A stretch of DNA of 64,000 nucleotides from Candidatus Poribacteria bacterium (GTDB taxonomy: Bacteria; Poribacteria; WGA-4E; WGA-3G). Under the pieces are notes generated by a model, which was not told the origin of the DNA, searched no databases, and saw nothing but the letters and a program-made list of their open reading frames with translations. Numbering within the stretch: the first letter of the stretch is position 1; each line of letters starts with the position of its first letter. Shown here one piece after another: positions 17,251 to 25,398 of the stretch. The DNA lies in the NCBI GenBank assembly GCA_028821605.1, contig JAPPFM010000054.1, positions 42,924 to 106,923 on the forward strand, written 5' to 3'. The translations under genes and the position numbers were made by a program.

Positions 17251-17995
17251 AGGCACCCACACGCTAAAGCGTGGGGCTTGTGCTTCGTAGACAATAGCGT
17301 TTTATAGAAAAACGTCTTACGTTGTCTCCACAGAGGGACCCAAGGCAGCCCTCAAAATGTTTATCGCAGCGTTTATGTCTCTATCGTGGTGCGAGCCACA
17401 TTCGGGACACGTCCCTCCTCAAGAAGATACGCTGATTGAAACTTGGCAGAACGGTAGCGGTCTTTGCGTTTAAACTTTGGAAGTCCGCCGAGTCCATCAA
17501 AGAAACGCTCATAAGTGATGTGGATACGGATAATCACTTCGTCAAGTGTATCACGCGGTATCCATGCCCAATGTTGCTTGGTGCGGTTAAGCAAGTTTGT
17601 CAGGTGCGGTTGCAAGCGGAAACGCCCCGCATATTTCCCGTATCTACGGTAATATCGCTTTTCCAACTTCAGAAAGTGGTTATAGACATCCGCAAGGTCG
17701 TCAAGCATATTGCCGAGACGCACATTTTTGGGGTCCTCGCACAACTGGAACTTGTATGTTCTGCGGTTCTTTTTCTTTTTCCGTTTTCTCATAGAGGTTC
17801 ACGTATCACGCCTTTATCCCTTACGAAGTGGGAGGCAGACACGTAACCGAGAGGCTACGCTTCGTATGTCTGCCAACGTGATACATATATTGAACCACAA
17901 CTTACTGAGAATGTCAAGTTTTTTCAAAAAAAGATGCCTTGGTCTCACACACGAGAGCGGATTTTCCTCCCAACGCCTAAAGGCGTGGGGCTCCA
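17251..17995 (-). mobile_element. Decayed IS200/IS605-type (tnpB-only) element
   Basis: Subterminal hairpins mark both ends: CACGCT-AA-AGCGTG (17260-17273) and ACGCCT-AA-AGGCGT (17973-17986), each followed by GGGGCT. Inside is a tnpB remnant. Upstream of it is a nested structure: GTATCACG (17803-17810) pairs with CGTGATAC (17877-17884) and encloses GGCAGAC (17834-17840) with GTCTGCC (17868-17874). There is no tnpA. Exact ends are uncertain. Confidence 0.7.
17317..17792 (-). pseudogene. tnpB: tnpB (RNA-guided nuclease/IS accessory gene) remnant, internally deleted and frameshifted
   Basis: The first about 125 residues, rich in Lys and Arg at the start (MRKRKKKKNRR) and containing LDDLADVYNHFLKLEKRYYR and LGGLPKFKRKDRYRSAKFQ, are a normal TnpB/OrfB N-terminus. 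The next codons are out of frame with the C-terminal zinc-ribbon half motif [19 protein letters not shown] (17320-17410 region), which holds the last RuvC-type Asp and ends at TAA 17317-17319. The middle of the protein, with the first two RuvC acidic motifs, is missing. It therefore looks like one internal deletion that also shifted the frame. The 139-residue truncated product would lack nuclease activity. Confidence 0.85.
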
Positions 17996-18122
17996 ATCCA
18001 TATTTTTAGATGATTTCCATTTAAAATATAAATTCGCAAGCTCGAAGAGTGCCTACTCGCAGTATGCACCTATACTATAGGATACCACAAAACAGTGGGG
18101 ATTGCAACCGAAATGCCGTATC

Positions 18123-18938
18123 CTAAGAACGCCGAGCGTATTGAGGAAACATTTCATCGTGAATGTCACCGCATTGCTGGAGATGGATTTGTCGTTTCGC
18201 ATCGGCAGTATCAACCATCGTTGGAAAATACATCCCCGCGCCCGTCTCAATCTTATATCCGCCTGCGGAATGGACGCTCAGGTACTGGTGCAGTGTCTCT
18301 AAATCCGGTTCGGTTGTGCAATGCTGTGTGCAATTCATTGTGAACATCCGCCGCCGAGTTCCACCGCCAAACGCCGCGTGATACGTATCATGATTGAAAA
18401 TTACGACATCACCGGGTGCGCTTTCTAATGCAATGCTGGTTGGGAAGTCGCGCGGCGGAATGCCGTAAAGTGCCTCTGACTGGTTCGGATCAATCTTTCC
18501 AGCTCTGACGAAGTGTGCGGGGTTTTGGCTGCCCGGAATGATGCGTAGGCATCCGGTGTCTTTCGTCAACGGGTCAAGGTAAAACGCCACCTTACAGGCG
18601 AAGAGTCGTCCCCAACCACCGTCGGGATGCCAACCCGTATCACCAGTGTAATAGTTCCCGTCGCCACCGGCGTAGTTGAAATCTTCACCCAGTACACCAC
18701 CGATGAGTCCTTTAACACGTTCATCATCGAGCAGGGTACAGAGCCGAGGGCGATGCTCGATCGGCCCCCCGAACATTGTGCGGCTTGTGCCATCATGGTC
18801 TTTACCACCGCCGAATTCCTGAATCGATATTTCAAATTCCTCGATAATCCATCCCATCTCGCTCGGCGAGAACATGCCCGGTATTGCGAGGTAGCCAAAC
18901 GTATTGAAAAAATTTACCTGATGTTCTGTCAGTTTCAT
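18123..18938 (-). CDS. Phytanoyl-CoA dioxygenase family protein (PhyH) 1
   Basis: This is a 271-residue Fe(II)/2-oxoglutarate-dependent oxygenase with the double-stranded beta-helix fold. The iron triad is H104 and D106 (WHPDGG) and H187 (FNHDTYHAAF), with a 2-oxoglutarate-binding Arg within RRR at 195-197. The length is normal. ATG 18938 follows AAGGAAAATTAAAAAT, part of a leader repeat shared with the ORF at 18974-19060 and the PhyH at 43721. The substrate is unknown; the family hydroxylates lipids, halogenates or modifies small molecules. It is one of four paralogues in the window. Confidence 0.88.
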   Translation of the reverse strand: MKLTEHQVNFFNTFGYLAIPGMFSPSEMGWIIEEFEISIQEFGGGKDHDGTSRTMFGGPIEHRPRLCTLLDDERVKGLIGGVLGEDFNYAGGDGNYYTGDTGWHPDGGWGRLFACKVAFYLDPLTKDTGCLRIIPGSQNPAHFVRAGKIDPNQSEALYGIPPRDFPTSIALESAPGDVVIFNHDTYHAAFGGGTRRRMFTMNCTQHCTTEPDLETLHQYLSVHSAGGYKIETGAGMYFPTMVDTADAKRQIHLQQCGDIHDEMFPQYARRS

Positions 18939-19096
18939 ATTTTTAATTTTCCTTGCGGTTCGGTCAGGTGCGTTTAGATTAAGCAGTCCGTTCCCGTATA
19001 CCCGTCCTCCATTTCATTACGGACTACAAACTCTCTACAAACAAAATAAGAATCTTTCATTTTTAATTTTCCTTGCGGTTCGGTCAGGTGTGTTTC
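18939..19096 (-). repeat. Two copies of a conserved gene-leader repeat
   Basis: CCTGACCGAACCGCAAGGAA followed by AATTAAAAAT occurs at about 18939-18971 and again at about 19061-19092, each directly before an ATG. A near-identical copy precedes the PhyH gene at 43721 (43692-43720), and a weaker one lies at 9890-9909. It includes the ribosome-binding site AAGGA. Confidence 0.65.
18974..19060 (-). CDS. Possible 28-residue small protein with a PhyH-type leader
   Basis: The ORF starts with ATG at 19060 preceded by the same leader as the PhyH gene downstream (ACCGAACCGCAAGGAAAATT then AAAAATG) and ends with TAA at 18974. The peptide begins MKDSYFVCREFVVRNEMEDG and has no signal peptide or known motif. 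Its middle coincides with copy B of the GTAACGTAGTGGAGG hairpin, so it may be a repeat relic rather than a gene. The strong ribosome-binding site is its only support. Confidence 0.3.
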   Translation of the reverse strand: MKDSYFVCREFVVRNEMEDGYTGTDCLI

Positions 19097-19114
19097 CGCT
19101 ACGAGTTGTTCATA

Positions 19115-19939
19115 CTATTCCCATCGCGCCCAGACATTTGGTGTGATATATCCTTCGTCAATATACGGGTCTTCACCAGTGACGGTGATAATACCGCGAT
19201 AATTTCGCTGCCCCTTCCAGCCCAACCACGATGCTGTTGAACAGTAGTGACTCACGAGGATACGCCGAAATGTATCGCTTCGGTTCTTTTTCGAGCGGTG
19301 TAAGAGGTAGCCGTTGAAAAAGAGGACGCTGCCCGCTGACATTTCAATCGGAATCTCACCGGTATCATCAAAACCGGCAGCTTCATGGCAGCTGTCGAAT
19401 TCATGACGTTTGTTGTGTGGAAAGCGGTCGTAGATTACACCGGCGCGATGACTATTCGGTAGAACCCAGAGACACCCGTTCTCAATCGTAGCATCATCTA
19501 ATGTGATCCAAGCACCGAGCAGCGACCTGTCCCGTGTCGGAATCGGGTGTTCGTCTTGATGCCACGGGTTGCCAGTATGTCCGGGTACTTTACCCAACAT
19601 CATCGTCTGCATGCACTTCACACCGCCGTCCCAAAATGGGATATGTGCCCCGACAATCGTTCGGAGGACTTCACAGATTTTCGGATGTTCAACGTAACGC
19701 CGAACCAAGGGACTAAAAACGTGCGGTTCGCCGACACACATAATTCTATCTAATATTTCTGTCTCGCTTGCTGTTTCCGGCAGCGGTGGGACCGCCTCAC
19801 ACGGATAATCCCCGCGAAAGATTTTCAACATCTCTGCTTTCAGTGCGTCGCATTCTTCTTGTGTAATCAGGTCAGGAAGCATTAAATAGCCATCGTTGAT
19901 ATAGGATTTTGCCCAAAGATTGGACTGATCTTGTACCAT
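19115..19939 (-). CDS. Phytanoyl-CoA dioxygenase family protein (PhyH) 2
   Basis: The 274-residue protein has the PhyH iron motif H127 and D129 (NPWHQDEHP) and distal H214 (FFNGYLLHRS), then RRILVSHYC holding the likely co-substrate arginine. Sequence between the motifs (LGAWITLDDATIENGCLWVLPNSH) is typical of the family. It is clearly a different subfamily from the neighbour at 18123. ATG 19939 is preceded by AAGGAT. It lies downstream of the discoidin-like lipoprotein gene on the same strand, 38 bp apart, so the two may be cotranscribed. Confidence 0.88.
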   Translation of the reverse strand: MVQDQSNLWAKSYINDGYLMLPDLITQEECDALKAEMLKIFRGDYPCEAVPPLPETASETEILDRIMCVGEPHVFSPLVRRYVEHPKICEVLRTIVGAHIPFWDGGVKCMQTMMLGKVPGHTGNPWHQDEHPIPTRDRSLLGAWITLDDATIENGCLWVLPNSHRAGVIYDRFPHNKRHEFDSCHEAAGFDDTGEIPIEMSAGSVLFFNGYLLHRSKKNRSDTFRRILVSHYCSTASWLGWKGQRNYRGIITVTGEDPYIDEGYITPNVWARWE

Positions 19940-19976
19940 TTTCAGATCCTTTATAGGGGTTGTTTAGAACCTCTAA

Positions 19977-21077
19977 TTATTCAGCTCGAATGATCCGCCA
20001 CGTTTCCGCTTCATTGGCGAAAACGAGTGTTAATTTCCCAGATGTTTGTTCAACCTGCCCGTTCGCTTTCGGGGTGTATTGCAGTGTATACCCGCCCGTC
20101 ACAATCGCCGTGTCGTCAATTATGTTCGGATGGATGTTGATGTCGGTCAGCGTCATGTCAATCTGATGGTGTGCCTCAAAAAATTGCGCTGCCTTCGTCT
20201 TAACATCTTGATAGGTGCGTCCGTTGGATAAATATGTCTCTGAAAAACAGGACATAACCTTCGCCAGATCCGCCATATCGTATCCGAGTTCATATTGATT
20301 TAGAACGCTCTGAATCGTCTCCTTGATTGTCGGTTCTTCTTGGCTCTGAGTCTGTGTCTCTATTGATACAGGATGCCCTACCGATTCTGGCGGTATACCT
20401 TGCGCAATCTGCTTGAGCGTGTGTACCTCCGGTGCAGCATAACCCCACACCTCTAATTCCATGACCCGCGCGATGCCTTCCACCTCGTACACAGGTCGCT
20501 TACCTGCCATGTGCTGGTAGTTACGCACTGTATCATTTGAGGAAACCGGGACGAGCCGAACTTTGCTCGCAATGAGGCGTTGCCGGATTTCGTGAATCCG
20601 TTTACCTTTGGTGTTATCTCGCGCCGTGTACTGCTTATCTTTCGTGTTCTCAGATGGAATAAGCCCCCAACCAGTGCCATGCCAATACTCGATCCGATAA
20701 TCTTTCAACCCGAATTGCGGTGCCGGATATTTCTCAGAATCGACCGTCCACATAACAATTTTGCGAATGTCAACCGGTTTGGCGAGCGTCACAGAAACAT
20801 AGGGACGTTTGTTCAGATCTGAGGTGCGTAGATGTTCTAAACTGCTCCCCCATCCACTGCCTTCGTCCCACGTCTCGGAATTGGTGTCACCATCAATTAT
20901 CTCCGCTGCGCGATGGTTTGGCACAGACTGCGATGCTTCCGCGGTTGCTCCATTTCGACTCAGTGCGAAATTGATGAGAGGCGGTGGTGGTTCTAAAAGA
21001 TGTTCCTGCAAAGTTCGCGATTGACAGCCTATCACTGAAAGCAAAAGCGTCAGACATAGAGTATATACACGAAACAT
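19977..21077 (-). CDS. Lipoprotein with discoidin-like (F5/8 type C) and SnoaL/NTF2-like domains
   Basis: I chose ATG 21077, which has AAAGGAGG upstream and gives a lipoprotein signal MFRVYTLCLTLLLSVIGC with the modified Cys at 18. Residues about 35-230 look like a galactose-binding/discoidin jelly roll (SETWDEGSGWG, PYVSVTLAKPVDIRKIVMWT). Residues about 255-365 match the SnoaL/DUF4440 NTF2-like fold (VLNQYELGYDMADLAKVMSCF). The product should sit in the outer membrane or periplasm. Function is unknown; carbohydrate binding is plausible from the first domain. Confidence 0.7.
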   Translation of the reverse strand: MFRVYTLCLTLLLSVIGCQSRTLQEHLLEPPPPLINFALSRNGATAEASQSVPNHRAAEIIDGDTNSETWDEGSGWGSSLEHLRTSDLNKRPYVSVTLAKPVDIRKIVMWTVDSEKYPAPQFGLKDYRIEYWHGTGWGLIPSENTKDKQYTARDNTKGKRIHEIRQRLIASKVRLVPVSSNDTVRNYQHMAGKRPVYEVEGIARVMELEVWGYAAPEVHTLKQIAQGIPPESVGHPVSIETQTQSQEEPTIKETIQSVLNQYELGYDMADLAKVMSCFSETYLSNGRTYQDVKTKAAQFFEAHHQIDMTLTDINIHPNIIDDTAIVTGGYTLQYTPKANGQVEQTSGKLTLVFANEAETWRIIRAE

Positions 21078-21165
21078 TGTTGACCTCCTTTGCACTTGAT
21101 TTACTTCCTAAATCCAGATTTCAAGGTGCCCATTCATCCCACTCCTTATCACCTTCGACATCCCA

Positions 21166-21360
21166 CTAATCCGTTGATTCTATACTTGATGTAACGGCTG
21201 CACGTTTCTCCGCATCAGTAAGAAGACCATCAGTGGAAAACCAATGCGCGTTCAAGACATCAACAAGAATGTTTTCTAACTGTACCCCTTGTTTTTTGGC
21301 AATTTGGTGAGCGCGTTGATACACGGCATCCGAGATATTGAGTGTGACTTGGTGTCCCAT
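21166..21360 (-). CDS. Small ribbon-helix-helix-like protein
   Basis: The 64-residue protein begins MGHQVTLNISDAVYQRAHQI, a strand followed by helix as in RHH/antitoxin-type DNA-binding proteins, then KKQGVQLENILVDVL. A strong GGGAGG lies 8 bp before ATG 21360. No toxin partner is adjacent; the next gene on the strand is the lipoprotein. It may be a solitary antitoxin-like regulator. Confidence 0.6.
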   Translation of the reverse strand: MGHQVTLNISDAVYQRAHQIAKKQGVQLENILVDVLNAHWFSTDGLLTDAEKRAAVTSSIESTD

Positions 21361-21408
21361 AATTCGACCTCCCTATTTTGATACATAAGTTATGCGTGAG
21401 TTTAATCT

Positions 21409-21434
21409 GTAGGGGCTGGGTTCCCCAGCCCTAC
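21409..21434. terminator. GTAGGGG-type hairpin at the 3' end of the glycosidase-like gene
   Basis: GTAGGGGCTGGG (21409-21420) pairs with CCCAGCCCTAC (21424-21434) with one bulged G. The TAG stop of the gene at 21431 lies within the hairpin, as at 8667-8693. Confidence 0.55.
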
Positions 21435-23959
21435 CTTAATACTGCTAAACGTCCGAGTATCTGTGCCGTCTGATCTCCAGCGACAGCACGTATCCTATAA
21501 AAATAGACATCGTTGGCAAGCAGTATACCATCAGCGTCTCGTGCTTCCCACATAAACTCGTTGTAGCCTTCTTTTCCAGATGCCTCTTTCAAAATAGTTA
21601 CCTTCCGCCCGGATTTCGTGTAAATTGTGATAGAGACTTCATCCGCCTCTAACGACAACTGATAGGTAAATGTTGTTTTTCGCTTTAAAGGATTCGGATA
21701 GTTGTGGACATCCCAGATTCGGAAAGGAGTCTCCTCTGGTGAAAAGTCTCCATCGTGCTTCTGAAGCATCTGATAATCGAAACTCGTTAACCAAGCGACT
21801 TCTGCGTTTAAAGTACTCAGCAACTCTGCTTCAATCGTCTGATGTGAGTATCCAAAGAGTGGAATAAACTCCTCAATCCCTTTTATATGGGGTTGTATAG
21901 ATTTTGAGAACTCTATCGCGCTTGTGAATTTCGCACGGATTGCCTCATTGGTGCCCGGCTCGTAGCCGAGGGTTATCGCTTCTACTAATTTCGCTCGACT
22001 TTCAAAAAATAGCACCCACAATTCCATCACGTGAACAGCGTCCCGTAAATCCTCTGTCGCCTCCTGATCGAAGGGTTCTGCGATCTCGCTTGCTGCCCGT
22101 ATCTGGTTTGCGGCTTGCTGTTGTGGTGCCAAAAGTGCGGTAAAACGGTTTACCGAGAGTTTCGCTATTTCCAATTCAGGGATGGCTAACGTATCCTCGA
22201 CGGCTCTCGGTCCAATCAGCGTCCAGAGTCGCGTTGCGAGTCCCGCGGAACCGCTGCCATAAGTGCCACCTACGGTTAAGGAACCAGCGTAATCTGAGAA
22301 ATAACTCGCCATGTTCCATCCGTTTACCCGTAAGGCATTCAAAATGTGTGGTGCAGCTTCGGCACCGTATCGGGCTATTAATTCGTTTCGGAGCAGTTGA
22401 ATATGATCGAGTTTAATATCCCAGTTGAGGCGGGCACTCACAAGTCGGTCAAGATACCCTAAACCTTGTGTTGCACCTTGAACGGTGAATCCACCGAGAC
22501 CGACAACCTCTGGGTTGTTAGCGAGTTGCCGAACACCTTGCACGAACAGATCGCTCTCCAGCATCCAGAGCGGCATAACCTCCTCTACTTCGTGCGAGAG
22601 TACGATAAAGTTATGCCCGATTTCTCCAAGTGCTCTGATCTGTGGGATCGGCACCCCGGCATCCGCAACCGGTTCGCCATCTGCTCCCCACTTTCGCGAA
22701 AAAATAGTTCCTTTCGGCAGCTGCCGAGCGTAAACGCCTGCAGCATCTTTGAGCCAACTGCTGTCATACCCGGAAATATAAAATTTGAAATCCGGGCGTA
22801 CCTCCCGCGCCGCCTTGATAATCGTGAAGTAGACCTGCCAGAGTTTTGCTTGTCCCTGTTCCGTTCTGTCGCCGCAGTCGGGGCAATTACATGCACGCGT
22901 TTCATGTCCCCATGAGCGGAGGTGAAACCCGGCAAGTGCTGGATAGTTCCGCACGATTGCCTGCGTGAGTTCTCTCGCGAGTGTATGAAATGCAGGTTTA
23001 GACCAACAGAACGGGCGATAAGAGACTTCGTTCCGAGACGCACCGTAAAGCACCGCCGGTCCTAAGACATCAGGACGCTGTCGGATCAATGCCTCTGTCG
23101 GTTCACCCGTCACGTACATAAAAAGATAGGCATCAATACCGCGTCGCTTGAGCGCGTTGAACCGCTTTTTTAGAGTCGCGATACGTTCTCGCCGCTGACC
23201 TATCGGTTCGTCTTGCAACGCTTCAAAAGCAGGCGTATCTACATATTTAAACGCTGTTCCAAATCCGTCTTCGATGCCCGTGCCGGTCCAAACGCCTTCC
23301 CCACCGCTCATATTGATACGGTGCCGTGCAAGCCAATCCGGGTCCTCTATCTCCAAGACAGCACGCACCGGATAAAAGGGTGCTGAGGTTTCGTTTATGA
23401 ACGGGACGAGTAATGCTTGCGCCTTAGCAACCGAAATGTCTGGATGCACGGGTGTCAAGCCTGTCAACGCCGTGATACATTGCTCAATAAAGGCGTACGC
23501 ACCATAAATCACGCCTCTCTCGGTGTGCGCTGTTACAACTATGACGATTTCGGTGCCGACTTCTATTGTCTTGATACGATAACCATCATCTCCAAGTGCT
23601 TCTGCCAACGTGAGTTCTACATTTGCCTGTAATGTGGCGATCGTCGGATTCGATTTTGGGGTGCCCAGTACAATCACTGTCTGTGTTTCTGTTTCTTGCC
23701 GATTGGTACGGATATCAAGTTTGGCACCTGTGAATTTCTGGATAAAGGTTTGGATTTCGGTGGCTGCGAACGCTTCCTCTTCCGAGGCATTCGCGCCGAT
23801 TTGGAGTGTTGCCCTCGGTTCGCCTGATACCGCAATAGGGATTTGATTACTCCTCGCCGGTGCAACAAACACCACAAAGCAGAGGAGAGTCATCAGCAGT
23901 CGGCTTTCAGCCGTCAGTAAGAGAACCTTGTGGTGGGAAAAAACGCCAGCAACTACCAT
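21431..23959 (-). CDS. Large secreted glycoside hydrolase-like protein with C-terminal FlgD-like sorting domain
   Basis: After a hydrophobic signal (TLLCFVVFVAPARS), a domain of about 130 residues resembles the N-terminal domain of GH20/GH67-type enzymes (EEEAFAATEIQTFIQKFTGA, VIVLGTP, DGYRIKTI, GVIYGAYAFIEQ). A probable TIM barrel follows (about 210-560) with a Cys pair, CNCPDCGDRT, then a helical region and a C-terminal domain with NYPNPLKRKTTFTYQL and LLANDVYFYRI ending in GRLAVLR. That last domain resembles type IX-like sorting domains. Substrate unknown; uronic-acid or N-acetylhexosamine glycans are plausible. The start is unclear: an upstream frame to 24046 runs through a repetitive intergenic sequence, so I chose ATG 23959; ATG 23893 is the alternative. 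Neither has a good Shine-Dalgarno sequence. Confidence 0.7.
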   Translation of the reverse strand: MVVAGVFSHHKVLLLTAESRLLMTLLCFVVFVAPARSNQIPIAVSGEPRATLQIGANASEEEAFAATEIQTFIQKFTGAKLDIRTNRQETETQTVIVLGTPKSNPTIATLQANVELTLAEALGDDGYRIKTIEVGTEIVIVVTAHTERGVIYGAYAFIEQCITALTGLTPVHPDISVAKAQALLVPFINETSAPFYPVRAVLEIEDPDWLARHRINMSGGEGVWTGTGIEDGFGTAFKYVDTPAFEALQDEPIGQRRERIATLKKRFNALKRRGIDAYLFMYVTGEPTEALIRQRPDVLGPAVLYGASRNEVSYRPFCWSKPAFHTLARELTQAIVRNYPALAGFHLRSWGHETRACNCPDCGDRTEQGQAKLWQVYFTIIKAAREVRPDFKFYISGYDSSWLKDAAGVYARQLPKGTIFSRKWGADGEPVADAGVPIPQIRALGEIGHNFIVLSHEVEEVMPLWMLESDLFVQGVRQLANNPEVVGLGGFTVQGATQGLGYLDRLVSARLNWDIKLDHIQLLRNELIARYGAEAAPHILNALRVNGWNMASYFSDYAGSLTVGGTYGSGSAGLATRLWTLIGPRAVEDTLAIPELEIAKLSVNRFTALLAPQQQAANQIRAASEIAEPFDQEATEDLRDAVHVMELWVLFFESRAKLVEAITLGYEPGTNEAIRAKFTSAIEFSKSIQPHIKGIEEFIPLFGYSHQTIEAELLSTLNAEVAWLTSFDYQMLQKHDGDFSPEETPFRIWDVHNYPNPLKRKTTFTYQLSLEADEVSITIYTKSGRKVTILKEASGKEGYNEFMWEARDADGILLANDVYFYRIRAVAGDQTAQILGRLAVLR

Positions 23960-23999
23960 AGACGCTGCCGACAGCCGATAACCGATAGCCGATAGCCAC

Positions 24000-24746
24000 T
24001 TAATGATGATGTTCACCCTCAAATCCCTGAAAGAAATAGATAACACAAAAGGTTAGGACGAAACCGACGACAAACAGCACTTTCGCAACGCGACTCAAGC
24101 CTGTACTTTCGGCAATATAATTCCCGCGAAACCCATCCATCACAACGTGTAGCAGCGTGCCGACAGCGAATGCCGTCAAGTAATCTGTCAATTCCCCGAA
24201 AGTTCCACGTAGTAATTGCTCTCCCAGTACCGCCCCGATAACGGGTCCAAATATCAAGGGAATCAGTCTGATCAGTGCTTTAACAAAAGTCTGGCTCCGA
24301 AGAAGTGCAACGGTGATAAGCGTCCCGACTGGTAGGCGGTGGATCAATATGCCGGATGCAAGTGCCCATCCAAGTGTCTCCTCTCTTGCTGCTATCACCA
24401 AATTAAGCCCATCTGTCAATGAATGAAGTGATAAACCGAGGACTGTTAAGTTGACACTCCAGCTGCGGTCCTTGCTGTCGATATCCTTTTCGGTTTCATC
24501 GCGCCGGTGCGTTGTAAGGTATTCCACCGCTGCGATTAGGAGGAACCCTCCCCACATCACGAGGATTGTGCCGTAACCTACCGCGGTGTAAAGGTGCATC
24601 ATCATTACCAAGACGATACCGAGCACTGCACCGGCGGTCAGCCCAAAAATGTTTCCGAAATGCCGCTGCTGCACTCGTGATACGAAAGCGATCCCCGCGC
24701 CGAGTGGAACCGTCACCACCGCAATTGCCAGATAAAATGTAAGCAT
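24000..24746 (-). CDS. ZIP-family metal transporter
   Basis: The protein (248 residues from ATG 24746) has about eight membrane segments. The two metal-binding helices carry LGLSLHSLTDGLNLVIA (HSxxDG) and GILIHRLPVGTLI (HxxPxG), which are the family motifs of TM4 and TM5. A hydrophilic loop near residues 80-97 separates TM3 and TM4. It probably imports Zn or another divalent metal across the inner membrane. A TTG at 24782 could extend the start by 12 residues. The C-terminus ends in EGEHHH. Confidence 0.82.
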   Translation of the reverse strand: MLTFYLAIAVVTVPLGAGIAFVSRVQQRHFGNIFGLTAGAVLGIVLVMMMHLYTAVGYGTILVMWGGFLLIAAVEYLTTHRRDETEKDIDSKDRSWSVNLTVLGLSLHSLTDGLNLVIAAREETLGWALASGILIHRLPVGTLITVALLRSQTFVKALIRLIPLIFGPVIGAVLGEQLLRGTFGELTDYLTAFAVGTLLHVVMDGFRGNYIAESTGLSRVAKVLFVVGFVLTFCVIYFFQGFEGEHHH

Positions 24747-24924
24747 AATATAAACTATAACAGAATTTGGGTTGTAATGCAATTAAATATCCTTGCTTGA
24801 TTTTTTTGTTGACGCGTTTGCACATTAATGCTAAAATTGGCTTCCACGATATACGAATTCGCGCGAACCACGCCCAAGTAGGCGTTAAATTTATAGTTTC
24901 TTGTATGGTAAAGGAAAAATAAAA

Positions 24925-25362
24925 ATGTTGGACAAAATTTTTGATATGATTGTCGGGTTTATGCTTAATCGAGACTTGGAAAAAGAGATGGGCATTCGGC
25001 ACAGGTTATTGAAGGGGCGCGTATGGCAGATTCCTTCAAAAATTTTCGACAGACTCGTTAATCTTATGATGGGCACTCGTTATTCTTACTATTTGGAGAT
25101 GCGGCGTAATATGCTTGAGGGGGGTATCGTTGAGATGCCTTCAAATATCTTTGATTGGAAAGCACTTGAACGAGCGAGTGGCTATCTACGCGTCTATATG
25201 GAAGATTTCCACGATCAGTTTAAAGAGAATTATGACGGCAACTTCCCGGCTGAAGATTTTAAGGATTGGTTCCGTCATTTTCATGTTGAACGTCCAGAAC
25301 GTGAAACGACGAAAAAATCTGTTTCTGAGGCGCTGCTCGCTGACGATTTGCCGAGGGTATAA
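24925..25362 (+). CDS. Hypothetical cytoplasmic protein with two internal repeats
   Basis: I do not recognise this 145-residue protein. ATG 24925 is well supported by AAAGGA upstream. It contains two related units of about 35 residues: the first ends RHRLLKGRVWQIPSKIFD and the second MRRNMLEGGIVEMPSNIFD, so a pattern of (R)xxLxxGxVxxxPSxIFD recurs. The protein is rich in charged and aromatic residues and lacks a signal peptide. It stands alone, divergent from the ZIP gene and convergent with DUF5131. Confidence 0.6.
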   Translation: MLDKIFDMIVGFMLNRDLEKEMGIRHRLLKGRVWQIPSKIFDRLVNLMMGTRYSYYLEMRRNMLEGGIVEMPSNIFDWKALERASGYLRVYMEDFHDQFKENYDGNFPAEDFKDWFRHFHVERPERETTKKSVSEALLADDLPRV

Positions 25363-25398
25363 AGTTGGAATTCCAAAATGCCGGACATGGTGAAAATC

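Noticed and set aside
24000..24046. Long N-terminal extension of the glycosidase-like protein to 24046
   Set aside because: The extra codons come from a short tandem repeat (KWLSAIGYRLSA) and overlap the ZIP gene.
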